A DNA stretch of 18,650 nucleotides from Acholeplasmataceae bacterium (GCA_012744295.1 JAAYIB010000181.1:1-18650); one strand, 5' to 3'. Positions 1-7,800 are shown, numbered from the stretch's first letter. Notes: generated from the sequence alone by a model not told the origin. Translations and numbers: made by a program.

Positions 1-937
1 CTTCGAAATGCAGAAGCGGTGAGGCTGTCACAGCATCCGCTCCCGCCCGGTACTCGCCGTATAGTTCGTTGATATCCTTGATGAGTTTCCTGTTCAAAAG
101 GTCAAGGCGGATGCCCTGCGGGCAGACACGTCCGCACTCGCCGCAGTCCGTACAGCGGCCGGCGACGTGGTAGGCGCGGATGATGTGAAAGAGCTGCTCC
201 TCCGCCGAATTGTTGCTGACCTTGCCGGCCACGGCCGACTCGGGGTCGTCAAAAATGCACTGCTCGCAGCTGCAGGCGGGGCAGGCGTCTCTGCAGGCGT
301 TGCACCTGATACACTTGGAAAGCTCCTGCTGCCAAAAGGCGAAGCGTTCTGCTCCGTCGAGACTTTCTATTGCTTTCACTGCGGCGAAGCTGTCCGCGGT
401 TGTACGATAAACCGTAAAAGGTTCGCCGAGTGTTTCGTCGCTGACGGCATAGGCGCTGCCCTTGCAGGTTTCACATTTCCGCAGCAGGACCTCCGCCCTT
501 TTTACCGCGCGGTCGCCGTAAGCCGTCGATACCAAAATCTCCTCCTCCGTCTCCGCAGCTCTGAGCAGGCCCTTGCCTGCCTGTGCCTTCAGCTTGGCGA
601 CGTCGACCATGCCGGCGCAGGGAATGCCGATGACATATACCATTTCCCTCTTGACGCGCCTGTCCTTTAAAAGCTGGTTCAGGCTGTAGGTGTCGCAGGG
701 CTTCAGAAACACGGCCGTTTTCTCGTCTTTTTTCGTGTTCGCGATCAGATATTTGGTGAGATTGCTGCCGCAAAAGGCGTTATAGCTGAGGTCTTCTGTC
801 TCCTCCGCGGTGCGGAAATAGGCCGGGGCATTGTCATAAAAGAACTCTCCCCTGCGCCAGGCTATTACCTGGCTGACTTTGCCGGCATTTAGGAGCTCTT
901 TGGCTTTTTGTTTCATCATCGTCTCAATTATTTGCAT
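1..937 (-). CDS. FrhB-like / 4Fe-4S dicluster electron-transfer subunit of an Hdr complex (partial, C-terminus off the left edge)
   Basis: The reverse strand is open without a stop from an ATG at 937 to the window edge, giving at least 312 residues. The N-terminal ~150 residues contain FCGSN (55-59) and KPCD (79-82), resembling the F420-hydrogenase/dehydrogenase beta (FrhB) fold. Two ferredoxin motifs follow: C209-x2-C212-x2-C215-x3-C219, with extra cysteines at 222, 224 and 227, and C262-x2-C265-x2-C268-x3-C272-P. The start overlaps the mvhD end by 10 bases and has GAGGG 7 nt upstream; in-frame ATGs at 919 and 916 are alternatives. Position after hdrBCA-mvhD suggests a subunit that passes electrons from a donor to MvhD, like the FlxB/FlxC proteins of FlxABCD-HdrABC complexes or a formate-dehydrogenase beta subunit. 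The exact subfamily and electron donor cannot be settled here. Confidence 0.8.
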   Translation of the reverse strand, partial: MQIIETMMKQKAKELLNAGKVSQVIAWRRGEFFYDNAPAYFRTAEETEDLSYNAFCGSNLTKYLIANTKKDEKTAVFLKPCDTYSLNQLLKDRRVKREMVYVIGIPCAGMVDVAKLKAQAGKGLLRAAETEEEILVSTAYGDRAVKRAEVLLRKCETCKGSAYAVSDETLGEPFTVYRTTADSFAAVKAIESLDGAERFAFWQQELSKCIRCNACRDACPACSCEQCIFDDPESAVAGKVSNNSAEEQLFHIIRAYHVAGRCTDCGECGRVCPQGIRLDLLNRKLIKDINELYGEYRAGADAVTASPLLHFE

Positions 938-1377
938 CTCAGGTCCCTCAACTTCACGTTTTCTCCCAGCGCCTTGATGGTCCCGGCAAAATCGGTCATG
1001 ACTTCGGCAAACTTGTTGCCCTCGGCGGCCGATACCCATTCCACCCGAAGTCTCGCCTTGTCGACGCCGAGATAGCCGAGCAGTCCCATCAGCAGGGTCA
1101 TACGCCGCCGCGTGAAGTAATTGCCCGTGGTGTAGTGGCAGTCGCCCGGATGGCAGCCGGCAATGATGACACCGTCGGCCCCGCGCAGGAAGGCGCGCAG
1201 GATGAAGGTGGGATTGACCCGGCAGGAACAGGGAACCTTGATGATTTTGACATTCGCGGGGTAACTTCTCCGTGCCGTTCCCGCAAGATCGGCTCCTGCG
1301 TAGCTGCACCAGTTGCAGCAAAAGGCTACGATCAACGGCTCAAAATTTTGCTCGGTGCTTTGCTTTTCTGCTAACAT
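928..1377 (-). CDS. mvhD: MvhD/FlxD-type hydrogenase iron-sulfur subunit
   Basis: A 149-residue protein of the MvhD/FlxD family, the small [2Fe-2S] protein that connects HdrA to its electron-input partner (a hydrogenase, formate dehydrogenase or Flx proteins). Visible conserved cysteines are C20, C21 and C24 (FCCNWC), C50 and C52 (PCSC), and C75 and C80 in GCHPGDCHY. The ATG at 1377 is chosen over upstream in-frame starts because GGAGGTG lies 8 nt before it, because the family begins about ten residues before the FCCNWC motif, and because the start overlaps the hdrA stop by 7 bases (CTATGTTAG), a normal translational-coupling arrangement. The length is typical of the family. No hydrogenase genes are visible here, so the partner is probably the downstream gene and others beyond the left edge. 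Confidence 0.92.
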   Translation of the reverse strand: MLAEKQSTEQNFEPLIVAFCCNWCSYAGADLAGTARRSYPANVKIIKVPCSCRVNPTFILRAFLRGADGVIIAGCHPGDCHYTTGNYFTRRRMTLLMGLLGYLGVDKARLRVEWVSAAEGNKFAEVMTDFAGTIKALGENVKLRDLRCK

Positions 1378-3352
1378 AGAGCATCCACCTCCGCCATGAT
1401 TTGTTTGTTGCTGAAGCCCCTGAGGTCCATGGCGCCGGAAGGACAGGCCACACTGCAGGCACCGCAACCCTGACAGAGCGCCTCGTTGACGTGGGCGATC
1501 AGCCGTCTTTCCTTCAGTCCCTTGCTGTTGACCTGCTTATAGTCCGCCGTGATTGCTCCGTAGGGGCAGACCTTCTCGCAGGCGAGGCAGCCGCTGCAGG
1601 TCGTTTCGTTGACATGGGCGACGCAGGGATTGGTCAGCAATTTGTCTTTGGACAGCAAGCCGATTGCCTTGACGGCCGCCGCCCCTGCCTGGGCCACTGT
1701 TTCCGGTATGTCCTTCGGTCCCTGGCAGACGCCCGAAAGGAAGATGCCCGCGGTCGGGCTTTCGACGGGACGGAGCTTCGGATGGGCCTCGGTATAAAAG
1801 TCATCGGTATCGATGCTGGCGCTCAGCATGCTCGCCAGTTTTCTCGCATCGCTTGAGGGCGTGACGGCCGTGGCCAGTACGACGAGGTCGGCCTCCGCAA
1901 CTATCTTCGTGCCTGCGGCGACGTCGGAAGCATGCACCGCAAGGCCTCCGCCTTCCTCCGTTACCTTGCCGACCATGCCCTTGATATACTCGACGCCGTA
2001 TTCTTCCACGGCGCGCCGCTGGAACTCGTCAAAGCCTTTGCCGGGGGTGCGCACGTCGATGTAGAACACCTTGACCGCAATGTCCGGGTACTTCTCCTTC
2101 ACCAGCAGGGCGTGTTTAGCCGTATACATGCAGCAAATTTTCGAGCAGTAGCTTTTGCCGCGCTCAGTGGTATCGCGCGAGCCGACGCAAGACACGAAGA
2201 CAATCGACTTTGGCTTCTTGCCGTCCGACAATTTGACCAGCTTGCCCTGTGTGGGCCCTGCCGCGTTCGTCAGGCGCTCGAATTCCAAAGAAGTGATAAC
2301 GTCCTTGTGGTGCAAGTAGCCAAACTCGCCGAACCTAACGGGGTCGATCGTCGTAAAGCCGGTCGCCAGAACGATAGCACCGTATTTGTTTGTTATCAGC
2401 TCGTCTTCCTGCCCGTACTCGATGGCGCCTGCCGGACAGATTTTTGCGCACAGGCCGCACTTGTCAGCCTGGAATTTCAGGCATTGCTCCCGGTCAATCA
2501 CCGGTACGTTCGGGATGGCCTGGGCAAAGGGTATGTAAATCGCGCTCCTGGTGCGCAGCCCTTCGTCAAACTCGCTTGCCGCCTTCTTAGACGGGCATTT
2601 TTCCATGCAGAGTCCGCAGCCGCTGCAGCGGTCAACTGCGACGCTGCGGGCCTTTTTGCGGATCACGGCCTCGAACTGTCCGACATAGCCGCTGACTTTT
2701 TCGAGCTCGCTGTAGGTATGGATCGTAATGTTCTCGTGTGCTGCGGCATCGACCATCTTCGGCGTCAGGATACAGGCCGAGCAGTCCAGCGTGGGAAAGG
2801 TCTTGTCCAACTGCGCCATCTTGCCGCCGATACTCGGCGACTTCTCAATAATATCCACTTTATAACCCGCCTCGGCTATATCGAGAGCTGTCTGAAGGCC
2901 GGCAATGCCGCCGCCGATGACGAGCGCTCTTTTTACGACCGGGCTCTCGCCGGCTGTCAGGGGCGTATTGAGCCTGACCTTCGCAATCGCGGCCTTGGCC
3001 AGCGCAATCGCCTTGGCGGTGCCGACTTCCTTATCCTTATGCACCCAGGAGCAATGCTCGCGGATGTTCGCGATCTCGACCAGGTACGGATTGAGTCCGG
3101 CAGCCTTGGCCGCCTTCCTGAAGGTCGCTTCGTGCATGCGCGGCGAACAGGCACAGACTACGATTCTGCTGAGCCCGTGTTCCTTAACTGCCTGCCGGAG
3201 CAGCGTCTGGCCGCCTTCGGAGCACATATACCGGTAATCGGTCGCGAAAGCCACGTCGGGGATGCTTCTGACGCTTTCAGCGACTCGGGCCACGTCCACC
3301 GTTGCGGCGATGTGCTTCCGCACCAGCAGACAAACACACCTATTTTCTGCAA
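1371..3352 (-). CDS. hdrA: HdrA-like heterodisulfide reductase subunit A, FAD/4Fe-4S, with an apparent -1 frameshift near the 5' end
   Basis: This is the flavoprotein core of soluble Hdr complexes, where flavin-based electron bifurcation occurs. The main open frame (3323 to 1371) covers nearly the whole protein. It has an FAD-binding VIGGGIAG about residue 145, the HdrA hallmark DCSACILTPKM about 190, two central ferredoxin motifs (CSGCGLCMEKC about 243; CGLCAKIC about 299) and two C-terminal ones (CSGCLACEKVC, CQGCGACSVAC). The family N-terminus is in another frame: a TTG at 3352, 6 nt after GGGAGGG, encodes MQKIGVFVCWCGS. It joins the main frame's IAATVDV only if one A is restored near 3311-3316, giving SNIAATVDV and a full-length protein of about 660 residues. 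As given, translation from the ribosome site would stop early. Either the sequence has a one-base error or the gene is disrupted. Gaps: 34 bp after hdrC, 7-bp overlap with mvhD. Confidence 0.9.
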
Positions 3353-3386
3353 TCTTATCCCTCCCAGAACCTTTCCTTGCGGTTCC

Positions 3387-3779
3387 TTACTTGTTATACT
3401 TGCGCAGCGCGCTGACTATCGCCTGCTGCGGCATATTTTCATCAATCACCTGCGGCAGCTCGTCCACATTGATGCTGTTTGCTCCCTGCCGGCGGATCAC
3501 CGTGAGCCGGACAGCCTCAATCAGCCGGGCCGGATCTACGCCGCGCGGACAGCGGGCCGAACAGGCAAAGCACGACAGGCACTGCCACAGCGTGCCGCTT
3601 TTTGCGAGCAGGCTGACTCTGCCGTTCATCAGCTCCCAAACGAAACGATGCGGCAGGATGTCCATCCTCGCGCCGGCAGGACAGGCTGCCGAGCACTTGC
3701 CGCACTGCATGCAGTTTTCAGCCTTGACCGTGCTGATGCGTAAAACCTCTGCCGCTTCTTCCATTTCCCTTATCTGCAT
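3387..3779 (-). CDS. hdrC: HdrC-like 4Fe-4S subunit
   Basis: A 130-residue HdrC-type protein that relays electrons between HdrA and HdrB through two 4Fe-4S clusters. Motif one is C23-M-Q-C26-G-K-C29-x3-C33-P; motif two is C67-L-S-C70-F-A-C73-x3-C77-P. No other domains are seen, so this is a free-standing HdrC rather than an HdrCB fusion. The ATG at 3779 overlaps the hdrB stop by 10 bases and has GGAGG inside the hdrB end, about 10 nt upstream, indicating translational coupling. The order hdrB-hdrC-hdrA differs from several operons that start with hdrC or hdrA. Bacterial homologues serve in acetogens, sulfate reducers and fermenters; the oxidised or reduced partner is not evident from this subunit. 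Confidence 0.92.
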   Translation of the reverse strand: MQIREMEEAAEVLRISTVKAENCMQCGKCSAACPAGARMDILPHRFVWELMNGRVSLLAKSGTLWQCLSCFACSARCPRGVDPARLIEAVRLTVIRRQGANSINVDELPQVIDENMPQQAIVSALRKYNK

Positions 3780-4567
3780 GCCGTCTCTTCCTCCTTCAGG
3801 CCGAGCGCCTCCGCCAAAAGCTCGGTAAAGTAATGTACGGGCATTTCTGTGCCGAGCGCGTTAACCTCAAGATTGTAACTGCACAGGGGACAGGCGGTAA
3901 TCAGCTCCGCGACGCCCTTTTGCCGCGCCGAGGCGATTACCCTGCCCACCATTTCTCCGGTTGCTTGTTTGTCGGTCAGTGTCAGGTAGCCGCCGCAGCA
4001 CTCGTTGCGGTAGTCATAAATTATCGGTGTTGCGCCGAGCGCCGCGATAAAGTCCTCTAGTATGCCGGGGTTTTCCGCGTCGTCAAACTGCATGACGCCC
4101 GCGGGCCGGAGCAGCAGACAGCCATAATAGGCGCCTATTTTCCTTCCGGTCAGGGGGTTTTTGACCCTGCGGGCAATTTCGTCAAAGCCGATTTCCCGCT
4201 TCAGGATCTCCAGATAATGCCAGACCTCCGTTTGTCCGTGGTAAGTCTCTTCCTCGCCGAGATAGGCGTTCACCTTGGCACAGATTTCGCCGTTTGCCGC
4301 CATGTCGGCATTGACGCGCTTCAAAACATGATGACAGGCCGAGCACAATGTAACGAGCTTGCCGTCCTCGGCCGCTGCCAGACTACGTGCCGCGGCGAGT
4401 CGTTCGCCGATCGCGTCCTGCGCCAGCGGATAGACCGCCCCGCAGCATTGCCATTCCTTTAGTTCCGCCAGTTCAAAGCCAAGCGCCTTTGCTGCCGCTC
4501 TTGCGTAAATGTCCAGTTTTTTGGCTTTCGTGCTGAGCGTACAGCCGGGATAATAATTGTACACCAT
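3770..4567 (-). CDS. hdrB: HdrB-like subunit with two CCG domains
   Basis: A 265-residue HdrB-type protein. In methanogens HdrB carries two noncubane 4Fe-4S clusters and reduces the CoM-CoB heterodisulfide. In bacteria the substrate is usually unknown. Both CCG cysteine-rich domains are intact: C9, C41-C42-G and C75-x2-C78; then C150 (YYGC), C190-C191-G-G and C226-P-L-C229. The full cysteine set suggests cluster binding in both domains. The start ATG at 4567 is preceded by a purine-rich GGAAGGGG about 10 nt upstream and a stronger GGAGGG further up. It is the first gene of the hdrBCA-mvhD operon, and its 5' region carries a terminator-like structure described separately. The bacterial substrate cannot be inferred from sequence. 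Confidence 0.92.
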   Translation of the reverse strand: MVYNYYPGCTLSTKAKKLDIYARAAAKALGFELAELKEWQCCGAVYPLAQDAIGERLAAARSLAAAEDGKLVTLCSACHHVLKRVNADMAANGEICAKVNAYLGEEETYHGQTEVWHYLEILKREIGFDEIARRVKNPLTGRKIGAYYGCLLLRPAGVMQFDDAENPGILEDFIAALGATPIIYDYRNECCGGYLTLTDKQATGEMVGRVIASARQKGVAELITACPLCSYNLEVNALGTEMPVHYFTELLAEALGLKEEETACR

Positions 4568-4890
4568 TTCTCATCGCCCCTTCCTGCTTCGGGCTCCCTC
4601 CTTAGTCTTAGTCGCATGAGCACATAAAAAAATACTTATTGCTTGTCAGCCCCGCGTCAGACGCGAGGTTCCGCCGAGGCGGCCAAGTAATAAGCAGGTT
4701 GGTTGGTAGGTATAGGCTTCAGCTCACTTTCAAGTCGTATTGTTACGAAAAGTTGCTCTGATTTTTCCTGTGTGCCGTTGTGCAAAAAAACGCTACAATT
4801 CATTCATTCTACACTGCTGCCGATAATCCTTTTTCTGCGGCAACAAAATTTTAGCAGGCGGACAAAAAGAGTCCCGCTTGTTCCGAAAAA
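4568..4890 (-). other. hdrB upstream intergenic region
   Basis: The gene-free stretch between hdrB and the terminator of the endonuclease-V-like gene is about 350 bases in all. It holds the three-way-junction terminator-like element (4626-4696) and a strand with four GG pairs at 4697-4710 (C-rich on the transcribed strand). Purine-rich ribosome sites lie within about 30 nt of hdrB. Between 4711 and 4880 the sequence is more A+T rich. A possible extended -10 (TGTAGAAT, around 4811-4818) has no good -35, so I do not call a promoter. I found no small ORF with a credible ribosome site. Confidence 0.5.
4626..4696 (-). terminator. Three-way-junction hairpin with T7 tract in the hdrB leader, candidate attenuator
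   Basis: On the minus strand a 13-position outer stem (4684-4696 with 4633-4645; one A.C mismatch, one G.U) encloses two smaller hairpins. One is CCGCC/GGCGG at 4671-4682. The other is CGCGT/ACGCG at 4653-4665, extended by GG:CC. The outer stem is followed immediately by seven T residues (4632-4626). This has the form of an intrinsic terminator. Only 58 nt separate the T tract from the hdrB ATG, and I see no promoter in them, so hdr transcription should have to pass through it. That makes it a candidate attenuator. A mobile palindromic repeat is the main alternative. Confidence 0.55.
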
Positions 4891-4917
4891 GAAACCGCAT
4901 CGTTTAAGATGCGGTTT
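4885..4917 (-). terminator. Intrinsic terminator after the endonuclease-V-like gene
   Basis: A perfect 10-bp stem, AAACCGCATC (4892-4901) with GATGCGGTTT (4908-4917), and a 6-nt loop. On the minus strand it is followed by a T-rich run (TTTCTTTTTC). It begins 5 bases after the stop codon of the gene ending at 4923 and closes the ftsH transcription unit. Confidence 0.85.
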
Positions 4918-4922
4918 TCTGC

Positions 4923-5333
4923 TTAGAGACAGCGTCCGAAAGCCTTTTCGATAATTGCCCATTCCTCCGCGCCCGGTCGGCCGCAGTCGGCCTTTTCCTG
5001 CAGATTGTACAGGCATTGCTTCAGATAGCGTTCGTTGTGCCAACCGGCAAAAAGCTCGGATGGCGTTATTTCCCCGGGCTTTCCTAAAAATTCGTACAAC
5101 GCCTCGACCTTTGCCCGGTCGAACCTCAAGCCGCGGCGTTCCATTTCGGCGGTCAGCATTTGCAGGTAGGCTGACAGATGCTCAAGGGAGTATTCCTGCA
5201 CACGGTTGACCAGGATATGATTAGGCGTGCCCTTCTTTCTGATTTCGCTTGCGACCAGAAATACTTCCCGGTATTGCCCCTTGATTTGCATCAGGGGCAG
5301 GTAGGGCAAAAGTTCTTTATGCCAGATGCGCAT
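4923..5333 (-). CDS. Pyrimidine-dimer DNA glycosylase / endonuclease V-like protein
   Basis: A 136-residue protein beginning MRIWHKELLPYLPLMQIKGQYRE, abbreviated here to its key elements: MRIWH, LPxLP and GQYRE. This opening matches the bacterial family annotated as pyrimidine-dimer DNA glycosylase (T4 endonuclease V-like). In T4 endonuclease V the N-terminal amine and Glu23 are catalytic; here a glutamate also falls at position 23 in QYRE. That agreement is observed, but activity is inference, because the T4 residue 2 is Thr and here it is Arg, which normally keeps its Met. The rest is helical and less conserved. It lies 6 bp after ftsH with a weak AGGATG ribosome site inside the ftsH end, so it is probably co-transcribed with ftsH. 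Other bacterial members are often annotated only as hypothetical. Confidence 0.72.
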   Translation of the reverse strand: MRIWHKELLPYLPLMQIKGQYREVFLVASEIRKKGTPNHILVNRVQEYSLEHLSAYLQMLTAEMERRGLRFDRAKVEALYEFLGKPGEITPSELFAGWHNERYLKQCLYNLQEKADCGRPGAEEWAIIEKAFGRCL

Positions 5334-5339
5334 TGGCCG

Positions 5340-7259
5340 TCACATCCTGTCAATTTCGGCAGCTGGCTCTTCAGCCGCGTCTGTAACTGTCTCGGATGCT
5401 TCGCCGGGAGCTGTCGCCGTTTCGGCGTCTTCCCCGTCCTTCGGCTTTTCACCTGTCAGAATTTCCATGAATTCCGCACCAGTGATTGTTTCCTTCTCCA
5501 GCAGGTAAGCTGCGAGCTCGTGCAGCTTGTCCTTGTTTTCCTCCAAGATGCGCCTTGCCTTCGCATGGGCGTCCTTGATGATGGCCAATACTTCCTTGTC
5601 GATCTTTGCCGCTGTTTCGGGGGAGCACATCAGCGAGGTGTCCCCGCCGAGATAAGGATTGTTGATGGTCTCGAGGCCCATCATGTCAAATTCCTCGCTC
5701 ATGCCGAGGCGGGCAACCATAGCCCTCGCGAGCCTTGTTACTTGTTCAATGTCATTGGCCGCGCCGCTCGTGATTGTGCCGAAAATAGTTTCCTCGGCTG
5801 CGCGTCCGCCGATAATCGTGGTTATTTTGTTGAAGGCTTCTTCCTTCGTCATCAGTACCGTTTCCTCTTCGGCAACCTGCATGGTGTAGCCCAGGGCGCC
5901 CGAGGTACGGGGTATGATCGTAATCTTGTGGACGGGTGCCGATTCCGACTGCTTGGCCGCAACCAATGCGTGTCCGATTTCATGGTAGGCAATGATTTTT
6001 TTCTCTTTCGGGGAAATAACGGCTCCCTTGCGCTGGTAGCCCGCTATGACGACCTCCACCGATTCCTCGAGGTCGCTCTGGTTGACGGCGTCACGGCCAA
6101 GCTTGACGGCACGCAGCGCAGCCTCGTTCACGATGTTGGCAAGCTCGGCTCCTGACGCGCCGCTTGTTGCCCTGGCGATTGCGTTGAAGTCTAGATTGTC
6201 TTCGACCTTGATATTGACTGCATGGACTCGCAGGATTGCTTCGCGGCCTTTGAGGTCAGGCAGCTCGACAGGTATGCGCCTGTCGAAACGGCCCGGACGC
6301 AAGAGCGCCTTGTCCAGTGTTTCCGGCCTGTTGGTTGCTGCCAGAATCACAACGCCCTTGCTGCTGTCAAAACCGTCCATTTCGGAGAGCAGCTGATTCA
6401 GTGTCTGCTCGCGCTCGTCGTTGCCGCCGAATTGTCCGCTCGAACGTTTCTGGCCGATGGCGTCGATTTCGTCGATGAAGACTATGCAGGGCGCTTTTTC
6501 CTGCGCCTGCTTGAACAGGTCACGGACACGCGCGGCGCCCATGCCGACGAACATCTCGATGAATTCAGAACCGGAAATCGAAAAGAACGGCACCTTGGCC
6601 TCGCCGGCGACGGCCTTGGCCAGGAGCGTCTTGCCGGTGCCCGGAGGCCCCACTAGCAAAGCGCCCTTCGGCATGTTGGCTCCGATTTTTTTATAGCGGT
6701 CGGGATTGTGCAAAAAGTCTACGAGTTCCATCAGCGCTTCCTTGGCCTCGTCCTGCCCTGCGACGTCGGCAAAGCTCTTGCCGGTCTGGGCCTCGACGTA
6801 GACCTTCGCGTTGCTCTTGCCGAAGCTCATGGCGTTGCTGCCCATCCTGTTGCCCATGTAGCGCATGAAAAGCTGGCCGAGGGCAAAGAAAATCGCGATC
6901 GGCAGCACCCAGTTCATAATGAAGTTTTCCAAGGGCGAGCTTTCTTTCGGTATTACCTGTGAAAATTCCACCTTGTTCTTAACCAGGCGGTTCACGAGTT
7001 CCGGGTCTTCGACGCGTCCCGTGACAAAAATCGTGCCCGCCGAATCATCCTTGCAGACGAGCGCCAGCTTGGTCGCGGTGATTTCAACCTTGGAAGCCTT
7101 GCCTTCGTCTATTTTCTGCAGAAAGGTTCCGTAAGAAATCTCCTCCACCTTCGGGCTGAAATAAGTCGGCGTGATGACCGCGTTGAACAGATAGATCATC
7201 AATATTGCGATCAGATAATAATAAATTAAGGGTTTTTTCGGTCCCTTGCGTTCTTCCAT
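5340..7259 (-). CDS. ftsH: ATP-dependent zinc metalloprotease FtsH
   Basis: A membrane-anchored AAA+ protease of 639 residues that degrades misfolded membrane proteins and regulatory proteins. Features in order: TM1 about residues 13-30, an extracytoplasmic domain, and TM2 about 112-135. Then come Walker A GPPGTGKT (204-211), Walker B IVFIDEID (259-266), second-region-of-homology arginines in RPGRFDRR, zinc site HEIGH (426-430) and the downstream metal-ligand region around GAANDIE. The C-terminal tail is acidic and low-complexity. The ATG at 7259 is preferred over one at 7274 because GGGAGG lies 7 nt before it and overlaps the upstream ATG. All catalytic motifs are intact. FtsH in many Firmicutes sits near hpt/tilS; here it is instead next to pan genes and a DNA-repair-like gene, so it may be a second paralogue. 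Confidence 0.96.
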   Translation of the reverse strand: MEERKGPKKPLIYYYLIAILMIYLFNAVITPTYFSPKVEEISYGTFLQKIDEGKASKVEITATKLALVCKDDSAGTIFVTGRVEDPELVNRLVKNKVEFSQVIPKESSPLENFIMNWVLPIAIFFALGQLFMRYMGNRMGSNAMSFGKSNAKVYVEAQTGKSFADVAGQDEAKEALMELVDFLHNPDRYKKIGANMPKGALLVGPPGTGKTLLAKAVAGEAKVPFFSISGSEFIEMFVGMGAARVRDLFKQAQEKAPCIVFIDEIDAIGQKRSSGQFGGNDEREQTLNQLLSEMDGFDSSKGVVILAATNRPETLDKALLRPGRFDRRIPVELPDLKGREAILRVHAVNIKVEDNLDFNAIARATSGASGAELANIVNEAALRAVKLGRDAVNQSDLEESVEVVIAGYQRKGAVISPKEKKIIAYHEIGHALVAAKQSESAPVHKITIIPRTSGALGYTMQVAEEETVLMTKEEAFNKITTIIGGRAAEETIFGTITSGAANDIEQVTRLARAMVARLGMSEEFDMMGLETINNPYLGGDTSLMCSPETAAKIDKEVLAIIKDAHAKARRILEENKDKLHELAAYLLEKETITGAEFMEILTGEKPKDGEDAETATAPGEASETVTDAAEEPAAEIDRM

Positions 7260-7315
7260 GAAATGTCCTCCCATTATTAAGTGAATTTTGGTTTTTAACG
7301 CGGATTAATATTATC

Positions 7316-7343
7316 ATTATACTTCTTATTTCCTATTAATCAA
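7316..7343 (-). promoter_or_regulatory. Candidate sigma-A promoter for ftsH
   Basis: On the minus strand, TTGATT (7343-7338), a 16-bp spacer and a perfect TATAAT (7321-7316), about 57 bp upstream of the chosen ftsH start. It lies just after the terminator of the pan operon, where a new promoter would be expected. No operator is evident. Confidence 0.65.
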
Positions 7344-7367
7344 AGAAAAACATAAAGATGAAGGCAT

Positions 7368-7400
7368 AAAAATCCTCCCGCTCAAACAGAAACGGGAGGA
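7368..7400 (-). terminator. Intrinsic terminator of the pan operon
   Basis: An 8-bp perfect stem, TCCTCCCG (7373-7380) with CGGGAGGA (7393-7400), and a 12-nt loop, followed on the minus strand by T5. It starts 16 bp after the panD stop and separates the pan operon from ftsH. Confidence 0.85.
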
Positions 7401-7416
7401 CTGTTTTGAGAAAATC

Positions 7417-7800
7417 TCAGCCGATTTCGCCGGCAAGTTCCGTGCCGCGAACCTTAAGGGGGCGGTTTTCGTCGTCAACCATGACGACCTTGGGTACGCA
7501 GGAAGCGGCTTCTTCCGGCGTCATCATCGCGTAGGCAATGATTATTACCTTGTCGCCGACGGTCACCTTGCGTGCTGCGGCGCCGTTCAGGCAGATGACG
7601 CCCGAATCGGGTTCGCCCTCGATGACATAGGTCTCCAGGCGGTTGCCGTTGTTGTTGTCAACAATCTGCACGCGCTCGCCGGGAAGAATGCCAGCCATCT
7701 TCATCAAGGTCGAGTCGATCGTGATCGACCCCATGTACTCCAGGTTGGCCTCCGTGACGGTTGCCCTGTGAATTTTACCGTGAAACATATTGTACAGCAT
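7417..7800 (-). CDS. panD: Aspartate 1-decarboxylase
   Basis: A 127-residue pyruvoyl enzyme that converts L-aspartate to beta-alanine for pantothenate synthesis. The self-cleavage site is G24-S25 (YMGSITID), where Ser25 becomes the pyruvoyl group. The conserved Tyr58 (ETYVIEG) and Asn72 (LNGAAAR) fall at the same positions as in the E. coli enzyme. The ATG at 7800 shares one base with the panC stop (TAATG) and has GGAGG 7 nt upstream. An internal Met at residue 5 is less likely because the family begins with ML-x3. It is the last gene of the pan operon, and its stop is followed directly by a terminator. Maturation in some bacteria needs PanZ, which is not visible here. Confidence 0.97.
   Translation of the reverse strand: MLYNMFHGKIHRATVTEANLEYMGSITIDSTLMKMAGILPGERVQIVDNNNGNRLETYVIEGEPDSGVICLNGAAARKVTVGDKVIIIAYAMMTPEEAASCVPKVVMVDDENRPLKVRGTELAGEIG

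Noticed and set aside
1932..3743. A 603-codon open frame on the plus strand opposite hdrA and hdrC
   Set aside because: It is the antisense shadow of strongly supported minus-strand genes, has no ribosome site and gives a low-complexity product with no recognisable motif.
4568..4922. A mobile element or tRNA-like gene upstream of hdrB
   Set aside because: The hairpin resembles a cloverleaf in outline only; no acceptor end, anticodon or TpsiC features fit, and no transposase or target duplication is seen. A dispersed repeat is left open as a check.
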